The notes under the pieces are model-generated. The model was not told the DNA's origin. It made no database searches and saw nothing but the letters and a program-made list of their open reading frames with translations. The position numbers and the translations under genes were made by a program. Below, one piece after another: positions 1-8,410 of a DNA stretch of 57,020 nt. Every line of letters starts with the position of its first letter. Position 1 is the stretch's first letter. Origin of the DNA: Bacilli bacterium (GTDB lineage Bacteria > Bacillota_I > Bacilli_A > RF39 > UBA660); assembly GCA_900772095.1 (NCBI GenBank), contig CAAGQJ010000001.1, forward strand, positions 1 to 57,020, given 5' to 3'.

Positions 1-74
1 AGGGGATTAGTTAAATGGTATAATAATGGTCTCCAAAACCACTGTTGGGAGTTCGATTCTCTCATCCCCTGCCA
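1..74 (+). tRNA. tRNA-Trp (CCA)
   Basis: A full cloverleaf can be drawn: acceptor AGGGGAT pairs with ATCCCCT (64-70), the anticodon loop is CTCCAAA giving anticodon CCA, the T-arm carries TTCGATT, the discriminator is G71 and the CCA end is encoded at 72-74. The 27-43 pair is an A-C mismatch. The window starts on the first base of the gene, so upstream tRNAs may exist. A CCA anticodon fits standard use of TGA as a stop in this genome. Confidence 0.95.
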
Positions 75-87
75 TTTGGAATATATA

Positions 88-109
88 GGACTGCGATAGT
101 CTTTTTTTA
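88..109 (+). terminator. terminator after tRNA-Trp
   Basis: A short GACT/AGTC hairpin with loop GCGAT is followed by a run of seven T. The stem is short, so the call is moderate, but the position just after the tRNA fits. Confidence 0.55.
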
Positions 110-198
110 TTGTGTTTTTAAATAGCAAAAGTATAATTTTTTATGTATTCTATGGTTAAAACTTTTATTTTTTATTATAATGATTATGTAAGTTTTTA

Positions 199-227
199 TT
201 TACTTTTACTCTTAAAAATGTTATAAT
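199..227 (+). promoter_or_regulatory. sigma-A-type promoter for the dapL operon
   Basis: TTTACT (199-204), a 17-base spacer and TATAAT (222-227) lie about 29 bases before the dapL start. Confidence 0.6.
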
Positions 228-255
228 TATGGTCATGTGTTGAGGAAGGGATATT

Positions 256-1434
256 ATGTTTAAATTTAATAGTAATTTACTAAATATTAATTATGAAAAT
301 AGTTTTCAAAGATTAAGTGATGAAGTAAATAATTTTAAGCTCAATAATTTGAATACTAATCTTATTTCTCTTAGTATTGGAGATGTTTCACTTCCTGTTA
401 TTGAACCTGTTGTAGATAAGATGAAAGAAGCAGTAGAGGATTTAAGTAGTGAAAAGACTTTTAAGGGATATGGTGGTTATTTAGGTTATGATTTTTTAAA
501 AAGTGCTATTAGAGAACACGAGTATAAAAATTTTAATATTAGTTTGGATGAGATTTATATATCTGATGGTGCTAAAAGTGATACTACTAATATTTTGGAG
601 TTGTTTGATATAAATTCTAGAATATGTGTTGCAGACCCTATGTATCCAGTTTATAAGAATGGTGCTTCTGTTTTAAATAGAAATGTTACTTTGTTAAAAG
701 GTTTTAATAATGATGATTTTTTATCACGTGTGCCTTTGGAAAAATTTGATATTATTTATATGTGTTCTCCTAGTAATCCAATTGGAATAGTTTATCCTAA
801 AAGTTATTTAGAAGAATGGGTTAATTATGCTTTAGAGAATAATAGTATTATTTTATATGATAATGTTTATAGTGATTTTATAAATAGTAAAGATGCGGTT
901 AAGTCTATATATGAAATAAAAAATGCTAAAAAGGTTGCAATTGAATTTAGAAGTTTTTCTAAGAGTATTAGTTTTACTGGTGTTAGGTGTTCTTATTATG
1001 TAATACCTAATGATATAGATAAGGATATTAATAAGTTATGGAAATTAAGAACAATTAATAGATTTAATGGTGCATCATATATAGCTCAAAAGGGTGCTCT
1101 TGCTATTTATAGTGATGAAGTACAACAGTTAATTTCTAATAATATAAAGTATTATTTAGATAATGCAAGATATTTAAAGGATGCTTTTTTAAAGAGTGGT
1201 TTTAAGGTTTGGGGTGGAACAGATTCCCCTTATCTTTGGATACAAATTAAAGATGGAAGAAGTTCTTGGGAAGAGTTTTATTATTTTTTAAATAATTTGG
1301 GTATTGTAATAGTACCTGGTATTATATTTGGAGATGAAGGTAATCGTTATTTTAGGGTTTCTTCTTTAGGTAAAAGGGAAGATGTAATGATTGCTGTTAA
1401 AAGGATTAGTGATTTTTATGAAAAAGAAGCTTAA
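256..1434 (+). CDS. dapL: LL-diaminopimelate aminotransferase
   Basis: A fold-type I PLP aminotransferase of 392 residues, the usual length for DapL, which converts tetrahydrodipicolinate to LL-2,6-diaminopimelate for lysine and peptidoglycan. DapL-like hallmarks are ISLSIGDVSLP near residue 38, the TFKGYGGYLGY segment, SDGAKSD, DPMYPVY, the SPSNPIG turn, and FRSFSKSISFTG with the PLP lysine. It starts at ATG 256 after AGGAAGGGA. It is the first gene of a tight operon, and the next gene starts inside its 3' end. Other class I aminotransferases share the fold, but the SDGAKSD and GDVSLP segments favour DapL. Confidence 0.85.
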   Translation: MFKFNSNLLNINYENSFQRLSDEVNNFKLNNLNTNLISLSIGDVSLPVIEPVVDKMKEAVEDLSSEKTFKGYGGYLGYDFLKSAIREHEYKNFNISLDEIYISDGAKSDTTNILELFDINSRICVADPMYPVYKNGASVLNRNVTLLKGFNNDDFLSRVPLEKFDIIYMCSPSNPIGIVYPKSYLEEWVNYALENNSIILYDNVYSDFINSKDAVKSIYEIKNAKKVAIEFRSFSKSISFTGVRCSYYVIPNDIDKDINKLWKLRTINRFNGASYIAQKGALAIYSDEVQQLISNNIKYYLDNARYLKDAFLKSGFKVWGGTDSPYLWIQIKDGRSSWEEFYYFLNNLGIVIVPGIIFGDEGNRYFRVSSLGKREDVMIAVKRISDFYEKEA

Positions 1435-2620
1435 TATTTTAATTGTTATGGGTTTAATACTTGGTATAGTTTTTGGTTTGTGTTTACCTTCTGTTATGAA
1501 AGATTTATCATTTATTGGGACGATTTATGTAAATTTATTAAAGTTTACAATTATTCCTATTATCTTTACATCTATTATGGTAACTATATATAATTCGACA
1601 AAGGAAAAGAGTAATATATTATTTAAGACGATATTATTGTTTATTATAATGTTTGTTTTATCTTTTTTACTTACATCATTGTTAGTGTTTTTAATAAATC
1701 CTTCTTTAAATTTTCCTACTAGTAGTTTGGGTGGAGATGCGAAAACTACTGAATTTAGTTTGTCTCAAATATTAGTTAGTTTATTTCCATCTAATATAGT
1801 AACTATGGTAGAAAGTAATTCTATATTTCAAGTTATTATATTTGCAGTTATGTGTGGAATATGTTCTAGTAAAGTTACTGATGGTAAGAAAGTAATTGAG
1901 GTAGTAAATGGTTTTAAGAATATATTTAATAAACTTTTAGAGTATATTATGTATTTAACTCCAGTTGGTGTTTTGTTTTTAACAGGAAGTACAGTTGCTA
2001 ATTATGGAAGGGATGTTATTTTATTAGGTGCTAAGTATATAGGAACTGCTTATTTATGTAGTATAGTTGTTCTTATAGTGGTAATGATATTACCGGTTGT
2101 AATATTTACAAAAATTAACCCATTAACGTATGTAAAGAAAATATGTAAAGTTTGGTTAATTACAATGACTACTTGTTCTAGTAGTGCAACTCTTCCTTAT
2201 ACAATTAAGGTATGTAATGAAGAATTAGGAGTTCCAGATAGAATTACTAATATTGTGGTGCCACTTGGTTGTACAATTCATATGTGTGGTGGTGCAGTTA
2301 GTTTTGCTTTACTTGGTTTATTTTGTTTTAAATTATATGGGGTTAGTCTTGATATAGTGACATATTTTATGATGATTATAAGTGCAACTTTGATTAATAT
2401 GGCTGCACCTGGAATACCAAATGGTGGTATAGTAATTGGTGCTACATATTTGTCATTATTTGGACTTCCTCTTACTTTTATTGGTTTTTATAGTGGTATA
2501 TATAAAGTACTTGATATGGTATATACAACACTTAATGTTACTGGGGACATAAGTGCTAATATGTTGATAAATCATTTTGATAGATTGAAAAGGGAAAAAC
2601 AAAAGATTGTTAAAATTTAA
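1418..2620 (+). CDS. DAACS-family cation:amino acid symporter
   Basis: A multi-spanning protein of 400 residues with DAACS (GltP/SstT) signatures: the SSSATLP hairpin-1 motif, PLGCTIHMCGG where GltPh has the NMDGT region, AAPGIPNGGIV in hairpin 2, and VLDMVYTTLNVTGD in TM8. The TM8 Asp equivalent to GltPh D394 and the Na+-site Asp of NVTGD are kept, but the position of R397, which binds acidic side chains, is Tyr. The substrate is therefore probably not glutamate or aspartate. The start is ATG 1418, with AAAGGA upstream, and overlaps dapL by 17 bases. An upstream in-frame non-ATG start is possible but would add residues unlike a transporter N-terminus. Confidence 0.8.
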   Translation: MKKKLNILIVMGLILGIVFGLCLPSVMKDLSFIGTIYVNLLKFTIIPIIFTSIMVTIYNSTKEKSNILFKTILLFIIMFVLSFLLTSLLVFLINPSLNFPTSSLGGDAKTTEFSLSQILVSLFPSNIVTMVESNSIFQVIIFAVMCGICSSKVTDGKKVIEVVNGFKNIFNKLLEYIMYLTPVGVLFLTGSTVANYGRDVILLGAKYIGTAYLCSIVVLIVVMILPVVIFTKINPLTYVKKICKVWLITMTTCSSSATLPYTIKVCNEELGVPDRITNIVVPLGCTIHMCGGAVSFALLGLFCFKLYGVSLDIVTYFMMIISATLINMAAPGIPNGGIVIGATYLSLFGLPLTFIGFYSGIYKVLDMVYTTLNVTGDISANMLINHFDRLKREKQKIVKI

Positions 2621-2635
2621 TTAAGGGGTGATTTT

Positions 2636-3466
2636 ATGTTAGATGTTGTAGTGGATACTTTGTTAGATTTACTTAAACTTTTTCCGTTTCTATTTTTAGC
2701 ATTTTTAATTATTGAGCTTATAGAACATAAATTAAATAATGATAAAATTATTAAGAAATCTGGTAAATATGGTCCTTTTATAGGAAGTATTTTAGGTGCG
2801 GTTCCTCAGTGTGGTTTTTCAGTTTTGGCTACTAATTTGTATATTACAAGAGTTATTTCTCTTGGTACTTTAATATCTATATATTTAGCTACTAGTGATG
2901 AAATGGTGCCTGTTTTGATTAGCCATAATGTTTCTGTTATTTTTATTTTGAAGGTAGTTGGTTTAAAAGTTTTAATAGGTATGGTATGTGGTTTTGTTAT
3001 TGATTTAATTTATAGAAAGAGTGTTAATAAAAATAATTATGATATATGTAATGATGAACATTGTCATTGTAAAGAGGGAATATTTAAGTCTACTTTAATA
3101 CATACTTTTAATACTTTGTTTTTTATTTTAATTATTACTTTTCTTCTTAATGTTTTATTTAAGTATGTTGGAGATACTTTTTTATCTAAATTATTTTTAA
3201 AGAATAGTATATTTGGGCCATTTATTTCTAGTTTAATTGGACTTATTCCTAATTGTGGTGCAAGTGTTTTAATAACTGAACTTTATTTAAGTGGTGCGAT
3301 TAGTTTTTCATCATTAATGTCAGGTTTGCTTACTGGTTCTGGAGTTGCTATTTTGGTATTATTTAAATCTAATAAAGATAAAAAGGATAATATTAGAATA
3401 CTTTTATTAGTGTATTTTATTGGTGTTTTATCTGGGATTATTATTGAAATTTTTAGTAGGTTTTAA
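2636..3466 (+). CDS. ArsP_2-type putative heavy-metal exporter
   Basis: A 276-residue polytopic membrane protein with an internal two-fold repeat. Each half carries GPFIGS/GPFISS followed by a P-[QN]-C-G-[FA]-S motif (VPQCGFSVL near residue 56, IPNCGASVL near residue 205). This matches the 10-TM putative metal exporter family (PF11449, annotated as arsenic or manganese efflux). A cytoplasmic loop holds DEHCHCKEG, a Cys/His cluster that could bind metal. It follows the DAACS gene by 15 bases with AAGGGGTG as ribosome binding site. The transported ion cannot be told from sequence. Confidence 0.7.
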   Translation: MLDVVVDTLLDLLKLFPFLFLAFLIIELIEHKLNNDKIIKKSGKYGPFIGSILGAVPQCGFSVLATNLYITRVISLGTLISIYLATSDEMVPVLISHNVSVIFILKVVGLKVLIGMVCGFVIDLIYRKSVNKNNYDICNDEHCHCKEGIFKSTLIHTFNTLFFILIITFLLNVLFKYVGDTFLSKLFLKNSIFGPFISSLIGLIPNCGASVLITELYLSGAISFSSLMSGLLTGSGVAILVLFKSNKDKKDNIRILLLVYFIGVLSGIIIEIFSRF

Positions 3467-3485
3467 TAGTTAATTGGGGGTTTTT

Positions 3486-5435
3486 ATGAGAAATGATGAT
3501 TATAAAAAGTATATGTATGCTAAGGAATGCGTTAAATGTAGAAATTATAGTAAGGCATTAGGTATTTTAGAAGAATTATATAATTCAAATAAAGATGATA
3601 ATATTATTGCTTTTGAATATGCTAGGGTTTTAATTAGAAGCAAGAAAGATTTTAATTTGGGGAAGGTTTTACTTAAGGAATTATTAAATACTAGGAGCAG
3701 AAACTATGCTTTACTTGAACTTGGAAAGCTTTCTAAAGAGGAAAAGGATTATGATGTTGCTAGAGAATATTTTGAGATGTTGTTTGATACTTTAAATAGA
3801 AATTATGCCTTGCTTGAGCTTGGGAAGTTATTTAAGGAAATGGGAGACATAGAGCAATCGAAGAAATATTTTCTAGAATTATTAAATACTAAGAGTAGAA
3901 ACTATGCTTTGCTTGAACTTGGAAAACTTTCTAAAGAGGAAAAGGATTATGAAAGTGCTAAAGGGTATTTTGAGGAATTATTAAATACTAAGAGTAGGAA
4001 TTATGCTTTACTTGAACTTGGAAAACTTTCTAGGTTAGAAAAGAATTATGATGTTGCTAGAGAATATTTTGAGATGTTACTTGATACTTCAAGTAGAGAT
4101 TATGCATTGTTTGAACTTGGAAAACTTTCTAAAGAATTAGGAAATTTTGAAGATGCTAAGAGCTGTTTTAGTAAGTTAGTAACTACTAGCAGTGGGAATT
4201 ATGCAATATTTGAACTTGGAAAATTGTTTAATGAAGATGGTAATAAAGATGAGGCAATAAGATATTTTGAGATGCTTCTTGATACACCAAGTAAGAGTTA
4301 TGCAATATTTGAACTTGGTAAAATACATAAAGAAATTGGTAACCTGGAGTTTAGTAAAAATTATTTTAAGATGTTGCTTAATTCTCATAATAAGAATTAT
4401 GCTATTTTAGAGTTAGCTAAGATTTTTAAAGAGGAAAAGGATTATGATAATGCTTATAAGTATTTTAATAAGTTACTTGATACTCCAATTAAAGATTATG
4501 CTGTTTTAGAACTTGGGAAATTGTTTAAGGAATTAGGTGAACCACTAAAAGCTAAAGAGTGTTTTGAGGGGTTACTTAATGGAGAAAACAGAGATTATGC
4601 TATTTTAGAGTTAGGAAAATTATTCAAAGAGGATGGTAATTTCCGTGATGCAGTAAAGTACTTTGAATTGTTACTTGATACTAGAAATAGGGACTATGTT
4701 ATTTTGGAATTAGGAAAGTTATTTAAAGAGTTAGGTAATGTAACAAAAGCAAAGAGTTATTTTGAGGAATTACTTGGTACTAAAAATAGAAATTATGCTT
4801 TAATTGAACTTGGAAAACTTTCTAAAGAGGATGGTAAATTTGATATTTCAAAGAGTTATTTTGAGGAGCTACTTAGTGAAACGAATGTAAAAGATAGGTC
4901 TTATGCAATGCTTGAACTTATATTTCTTAGTATAAAAATGGAAGATTATAATTATTCTTATAAGTTATTGAATGAGTTTTTAAGTTTGAGAGATAGTAAA
5001 TCTATAAATGTTAGTGTTTTAAAAAATATAGTTTTTTATTTAAAACATAAATTAAATTTACTTAGTTATTCTGAGACAAATGAATGTGATTATTATTGTA
5101 AGCAGGTGTTAGATTATAGTGAAACTAGGGCTATTAATCATTTAAAGGAGTATTTGGATGATAATGGTGATAAGTTTTTATTATCTAGTGAAGTAGATTT
5201 ATCTTATGTTTTGAAGTATTTTTCTTCTTTGATACAGAATGTTAATCCTACTGTTTCAACTGATGTTGATAAGTATTTAGTGACATCTCATTTTCCTATT
5301 ATGAGTGTTGATGGGTCATGTTTTTATAATTTTGAGGTTATTACTTTAATGAATACGAAGCAGATTGTTTTGATTTCTCCAGTTAAGGATTTAGAAAAAG
5401 ATGATATTTCTTATGTAAATACCAGGAAGTTATAG
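3486..5435 (+). CDS. TPR-like protein with twelve 33-residue repeats
   Basis: A soluble 649-residue protein with no signal peptide. After a 72-residue cap it has twelve tandem units of the form NYALLELGKLxKE...AxxYFEELLxT; eleven are exactly 33 residues and the last is 36. A degenerate thirteenth follows, then a C-terminal domain of about 170 residues that I do not recognise. The pattern suggests an alpha-alpha solenoid of the TPR/Sel1 kind, probably a scaffold. The start is ATG 3486, behind GGGGG; an in-frame TTG 12 bases upstream lies inside this site and is rejected. It is the last gene of the dapL operon. Confidence 0.75.
   Translation: MRNDDYKKYMYAKECVKCRNYSKALGILEELYNSNKDDNIIAFEYARVLIRSKKDFNLGKVLLKELLNTRSRNYALLELGKLSKEEKDYDVAREYFEMLFDTLNRNYALLELGKLFKEMGDIEQSKKYFLELLNTKSRNYALLELGKLSKEEKDYESAKGYFEELLNTKSRNYALLELGKLSRLEKNYDVAREYFEMLLDTSSRDYALFELGKLSKELGNFEDAKSCFSKLVTTSSGNYAIFELGKLFNEDGNKDEAIRYFEMLLDTPSKSYAIFELGKIHKEIGNLEFSKNYFKMLLNSHNKNYAILELAKIFKEEKDYDNAYKYFNKLLDTPIKDYAVLELGKLFKELGEPLKAKECFEGLLNGENRDYAILELGKLFKEDGNFRDAVKYFELLLDTRNRDYVILELGKLFKELGNVTKAKSYFEELLGTKNRNYALIELGKLSKEDGKFDISKSYFEELLSETNVKDRSYAMLELIFLSIKMEDYNYSYKLLNEFLSLRDSKSINVSVLKNIVFYLKHKLNLLSYSETNECDYYCKQVLDYSETRAINHLKEYLDDNGDKFLLSSEVDLSYVLKYFSSLIQNVNPTVSTDVDKYLVTSHFPIMSVDGSCFYNFEVITLMNTKQIVLISPVKDLEKDDISYVNTRKL
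3702..4898 (+). repeat. tandem 99-bp coding repeat
   Basis: Twelve in-frame copies of a 99-base unit (the last 108) encode the 33-residue solenoid repeats. Neighbouring copies share long identical stretches, such as the block encoding YALLELGKLSKEEKDY, so unequal crossover is possible. Confidence 0.9.
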
Positions 5436-5469
5436 TTTGTAAAATTATTTATTATCTTTGTTTCATTAA

Positions 5470-5498
5470 TTTACATATTAAATTATACATGATATAAT
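5470..5498 (+). promoter_or_regulatory. promoter of tRNA-Gln/gltX
   Basis: TTTACA (5470-5475), a 17-base spacer and TATAAT (5493-5498) end 14 bases before the tRNA 5' end. Confidence 0.7.
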
Positions 5499-5512
5499 AA
5501 TCATGTATTTAT

Positions 5513-5587
5513 TACCCCGTCGCCAAGTGGTAAGGCATTGCGCTCTGACCGCAACATTCGCTAGTTCGAATCTAGCCGGGGTAGCCA
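5513..5587 (+). tRNA. tRNA-Gln (CUG)
   Basis: Acceptor TACCCCG pairs with CGGGGTA; the D-arm is GCC..GGC; anticodon stem TTGCG/CGCAA encloses CTCTGAC, giving anticodon CTG; the T-loop is TTCGAAT; the discriminator is G and CCA is encoded. The U1-A72 pair is typical of bacterial tRNA-Gln. It lies 36 bases before gltX and probably shares its transcript. A CUG isoacceptor is uncommon in so AT-rich a genome. Confidence 0.93.
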
Positions 5588-5623
5588 TTTAAAAAATATT
5601 TTTTGATATAGATGAGGTGTTTT

Positions 5624-7282
5624 ATGACAAATAAAGAATTAGCAGATTTGATTTATCCTGATGTTACGAAAACAATTTCTGATTATGAAAAGATTTATCC
5701 ATTAAGGGATTTGAAAGAGGGTGCTGTAGTATCTAGATATGCACCAAGTCCTACTGGTTTTGTTCATATGGGCAACATGCTTGCTTGTTTTATTGAGAAT
5801 TTTGTTCCTAAGCAAACTGGTGGAGCTTTTTATCTTAGAATAGAGGATACTGACCAAAAAAGAGAGATTGAGGGTGGAATTAATAATATTATTGATGCAA
5901 TTAAGGCGTTAGGATTATCATATGATGAAGGTGTTATTAGTGAAGATGTACAAAAAGGTGACTATGGTCCTTATATTCAAAGTCAAAGAATAGAAATATA
6001 TCATACTTTTGCTAAGTATATGATTGAAAATGATTTAGCATATCCTTGCTTTTGTACTCCAGAGGAGATAGAGGAGATAAGAACTATTCAAAAGAGTAGT
6101 AAGGAAAGAATAGGTTATTATGGTAAGTATGCTAGATGTAGATATTTATCTAATCTTGAAAGGGCAAAAAAAATAAAGGATGGTGTGCCTTTTACAATTA
6201 GACTTAAATCTCAAGGTAATTTCAATAATAAAATACATGTTCATGATTTAGTTAAAGGGGATGTTACATTTCCTGAAAATGACCAAGATATAGTTTTAAT
6301 TAAAAGTGATGGTGTACCTCTTTATCATTTTGCACATTTGGTTGATGACCATTTAATGCGTACTACACATGTTTTACGTGGAGAGGATTGGTTTCCATCT
6401 TTACCTGTTCATCTGGAATTATTTAAGTTGTTTGGTTTTAAACCACCTAAATATGCACATTTGGGTTTAATGATGATTATAGATAAAGAAGGTTCTAAAA
6501 GAAAAATCAGTAAACGTAAGGATTTGGATTTTGCAGTTAAGTGTTTTCATGAAAAAGGTTTTCCGGTAATTGCTATGCAAGAGTATTTACTTACGATAGC
6601 TAATTCTAATTTTGAAGCATGGAGAGAAAATAATCAGGATAAGGATTTAAAAGATTTTCCATTTAGTTTTAAGAAAATTGGTGCTAGTCCTTTGTTTGAT
6701 TATAGTAAACTTGTAAATTTGTCTAAGAATTATATTAGTAAATTAAGTGCTGATAAAGTATATGATAGTCTTTTAGAATGGACTTTAGAGTTTGATAAAG
6801 AGTTTTATGATTTATTAACTAAATATAAAGATTATTCAATTAGTATATTAAATATAGAAAGACAACAAAAGAAACCACGTAAGGATTATGCTTGTTATAG
6901 TGAAATTAAAAATGGTGTTTGGTATATGTTTGATGAATTATATAATAAAGAGGATAAGTCATATGATTTTTCTATAAATGATAAGGACGAAGTTAAAAAA
7001 ATTATTAAAACATATATGAATAATTATTATGATGAAAATGATGATAAGGATACATGGTTTAATAAGATGAAAGAACTTTGTGATATTATGGGATATTGTT
7101 CTAATATGAAGGAGTATAAAGAAAATCCTCAAAATTATAAGGGTAGTATTGTAGATATTAGTATGGTTATTAGAGTGGTTGTTACTACAAAAACGATGAC
7201 TCCTGATTTATATGATATTATGAAATTGTTAGGTAAGGATAGACTAGTTGAAAGAGTAAATTCTTTTATAGAAAATTATTAA
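5624..7282 (+). CDS. gltX: glutamyl-tRNA synthetase, long form
   Basis: A class I synthetase of 552 residues, longer than the roughly 480 of typical GluRS. The HIGH signature is in APSPTGFVHMGN (40-51) and the KMSKS equivalent is KRKISKRKD near 290. The catalytic domain continues with YLRIEDTDQKRE, then HVLRGEDW before the KMSKS-like loop; the C-terminal half is the helical anticodon-binding part. It charges tRNA-Glu, and in bacteria without GlnRS also tRNA-Gln for later amidation by GatCAB. The start is ATG 5624 behind GAGGTG; an in-frame ATG at 5612 overlaps that site. It sits between tRNA-Gln(CUG) and tRNA-Glu(CUC), which argues for a non-discriminating or tRNA-dedicated enzyme. Confidence 0.9.
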   Translation: MTNKELADLIYPDVTKTISDYEKIYPLRDLKEGAVVSRYAPSPTGFVHMGNMLACFIENFVPKQTGGAFYLRIEDTDQKREIEGGINNIIDAIKALGLSYDEGVISEDVQKGDYGPYIQSQRIEIYHTFAKYMIENDLAYPCFCTPEEIEEIRTIQKSSKERIGYYGKYARCRYLSNLERAKKIKDGVPFTIRLKSQGNFNNKIHVHDLVKGDVTFPENDQDIVLIKSDGVPLYHFAHLVDDHLMRTTHVLRGEDWFPSLPVHLELFKLFGFKPPKYAHLGLMMIIDKEGSKRKISKRKDLDFAVKCFHEKGFPVIAMQEYLLTIANSNFEAWRENNQDKDLKDFPFSFKKIGASPLFDYSKLVNLSKNYISKLSADKVYDSLLEWTLEFDKEFYDLLTKYKDYSISILNIERQQKKPRKDYACYSEIKNGVWYMFDELYNKEDKSYDFSINDKDEVKKIIKTYMNNYYDENDDKDTWFNKMKELCDIMGYCSNMKEYKENPQNYKGSIVDISMVIRVVVTTKTMTPDLYDIMKLLGKDRLVERVNSFIENY

Positions 7283-7294
7283 GATTTATGTTAT

Positions 7295-7320
7295 AATAAC
7301 TTATGTGTTCGTAAGTTATT
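7295..7320 (+). other. hairpin between gltX and tRNA-Glu
   Basis: A perfect 9-bp stem, AATAACTTA/TAAGTTATT with loop TGTGTTCG, lies 12 bases after the gltX stop and ends 4 bases before the tRNA. No T-run follows, so it is more likely an RNA-processing or stability element than a terminator. Confidence 0.5.
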
Positions 7321-7324
7321 ATTT

Positions 7325-7401
7325 GGTCCGTTGGTGAAGTGGTTTAACACGTTGCCCTCTCAAGGCAATATTCATGGGTTCAAACCCCATACGGATCACC
7401 A
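7325..7401 (+). tRNA. tRNA-Glu (CUC)
   Basis: Acceptor GGTCCGT pairs with ACGGATC (one G-T pair); the D-arm is GTG..CAC; anticodon stem TTGCC/GGCAA encloses CTCTCAA, giving anticodon CTC; the T-arm is ATGGG/CCCAT with TTCAAAC; the discriminator is A and CCA is encoded. It directly follows gltX. Confidence 0.93.
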
Positions 7402-7411
7402 TTATGATTGT

Positions 7412-7440
7412 TAAAACCTTTGTAAAATAAGGTTTTTTTA
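7412..7440 (+). terminator. terminator of the tRNA-Gln/gltX/tRNA-Glu unit
   Basis: AAAACCTT and AAGGTTTT form a stem around loop TGTAAAAT, followed by T-rich sequence. The loop carries the recurring TTTGTAAAATAAGG motif. About 120 AT-rich bases without a recognisable element lie between this and the ZIP gene. Confidence 0.75.
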
Positions 7441-7564
7441 TTTTACTATTTCAAGAATTATTTTGATTTTATTTAAATTAGTGATATTTATTTCTTGTTT
7501 TTGTTTTTTTTGCCTATGACATAAATTATTATTTACATAAAATATAGTGTTTGTAGGTGATTTT

Positions 7565-8377
7565 ATGATTTCGTTTTTTGTTAATTTGTCTCCAGTATGG
7601 CAAAGTTTGATTGCTACTATGTTTACTTTTGGTGTTACTGCACTTGGAGCAGCTTTTGTTTTCTTTTTTAAAAAGGTTAATAGAAGTTTGATGGATGGTA
7701 TGCTTGGATTTGCAGCGGGTGTTATGATAGCGGCTTCTTTTTGGTCTTTATTAAATCCTGCGATAGAAATGGCTACTGATTTGGGAATGATTTCTTGGTT
7801 TACTGTTTCTATTGGGTTTATTTGTGGAGGATTATTGCTTTTTATTGGTGATAAAGTATGTAATAGGTTTTTGAGTAAAAGTAATAAGTTTTCTCTTTCA
7901 AATGAAAAAAATAGTTTTAAAAGATGTTTATTACTTATTTTTTCGATTACTCTTCATAATATTCCTGAAGGTTTAGCAGTAGGTGTTGGATTTGGTTCTT
8001 TATATCATGGTACTAGTACTGGAACTTTGCTTGGGGCATGTACTCTTGCATTTGGTATTGGACTTCAAAATTTTCCTGAAGGAACTGCGGTTAGTTTACC
8101 ACTTAGAAGAGAAGGTTATTCTAGAAAGAAGTCTTTCTTTTATGGTCAATTAAGTGGTATTGTTGAACCTATTTCTGGTGTTATTGGAGCACTTTTGGTT
8201 ATGAAAATACAACGTATTTTACCATTTTTACTTGCTTTTGCGGCTGGTTCTATGATTTATGTTGTAATACAGGAGTTAATACCAGAAAGTCAAAGTAATA
8301 AGGATAAGGGGTTAATGGCTTTATTTAGTTTATTTGGTTTTGTTATTATGATGGTTTTAGATGTTGCATTAGGTTAA
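7565..8377 (+). CDS. ZIP-family metal transporter
   Basis: A polytopic membrane protein of 270 residues of the ZIP (ZupT/GufA-like) family, which import Zn2+ and other divalent cations. The metal-site helices are clear: HNIPEGLAVGVGFG (TM4) and GLQNFPEGTAVSLPL (TM5), with AAGVMIAASFWSLLNP in an earlier helix. The TM5 histidine of many ZIPs is replaced by Gln (GLQNFPEG), as in several GufA-type members. The start is ATG 7565 behind TAGGTG; a longer upstream in-frame start would include this site. The FNT gene follows 33 bases later. Confidence 0.85.
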   Translation: MISFFVNLSPVWQSLIATMFTFGVTALGAAFVFFFKKVNRSLMDGMLGFAAGVMIAASFWSLLNPAIEMATDLGMISWFTVSIGFICGGLLLFIGDKVCNRFLSKSNKFSLSNEKNSFKRCLLLIFSITLHNIPEGLAVGVGFGSLYHGTSTGTLLGACTLAFGIGLQNFPEGTAVSLPLRREGYSRKKSFFYGQLSGIVEPISGVIGALLVMKIQRILPFLLAFAAGSMIYVVIQELIPESQSNKDKGLMALFSLFGFVIMMVLDVALG

Positions 8378-8410
8378 ATTTTTATATATAATCAAATTAG
8401 AGGTGTAAAA

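Noticed and set aside
3702..4898. 99-bp tandem repeats as a CRISPR or minisatellite array
   Set aside because: The repeats are in frame, without spacers, and encode a regular helical repeat protein.
5436..5623. T-box or other tRNA-sensing leader before gltX
   Set aside because: The gap holds only a promoter and tRNA-Gln; no specifier loop or T-box sequence is present.
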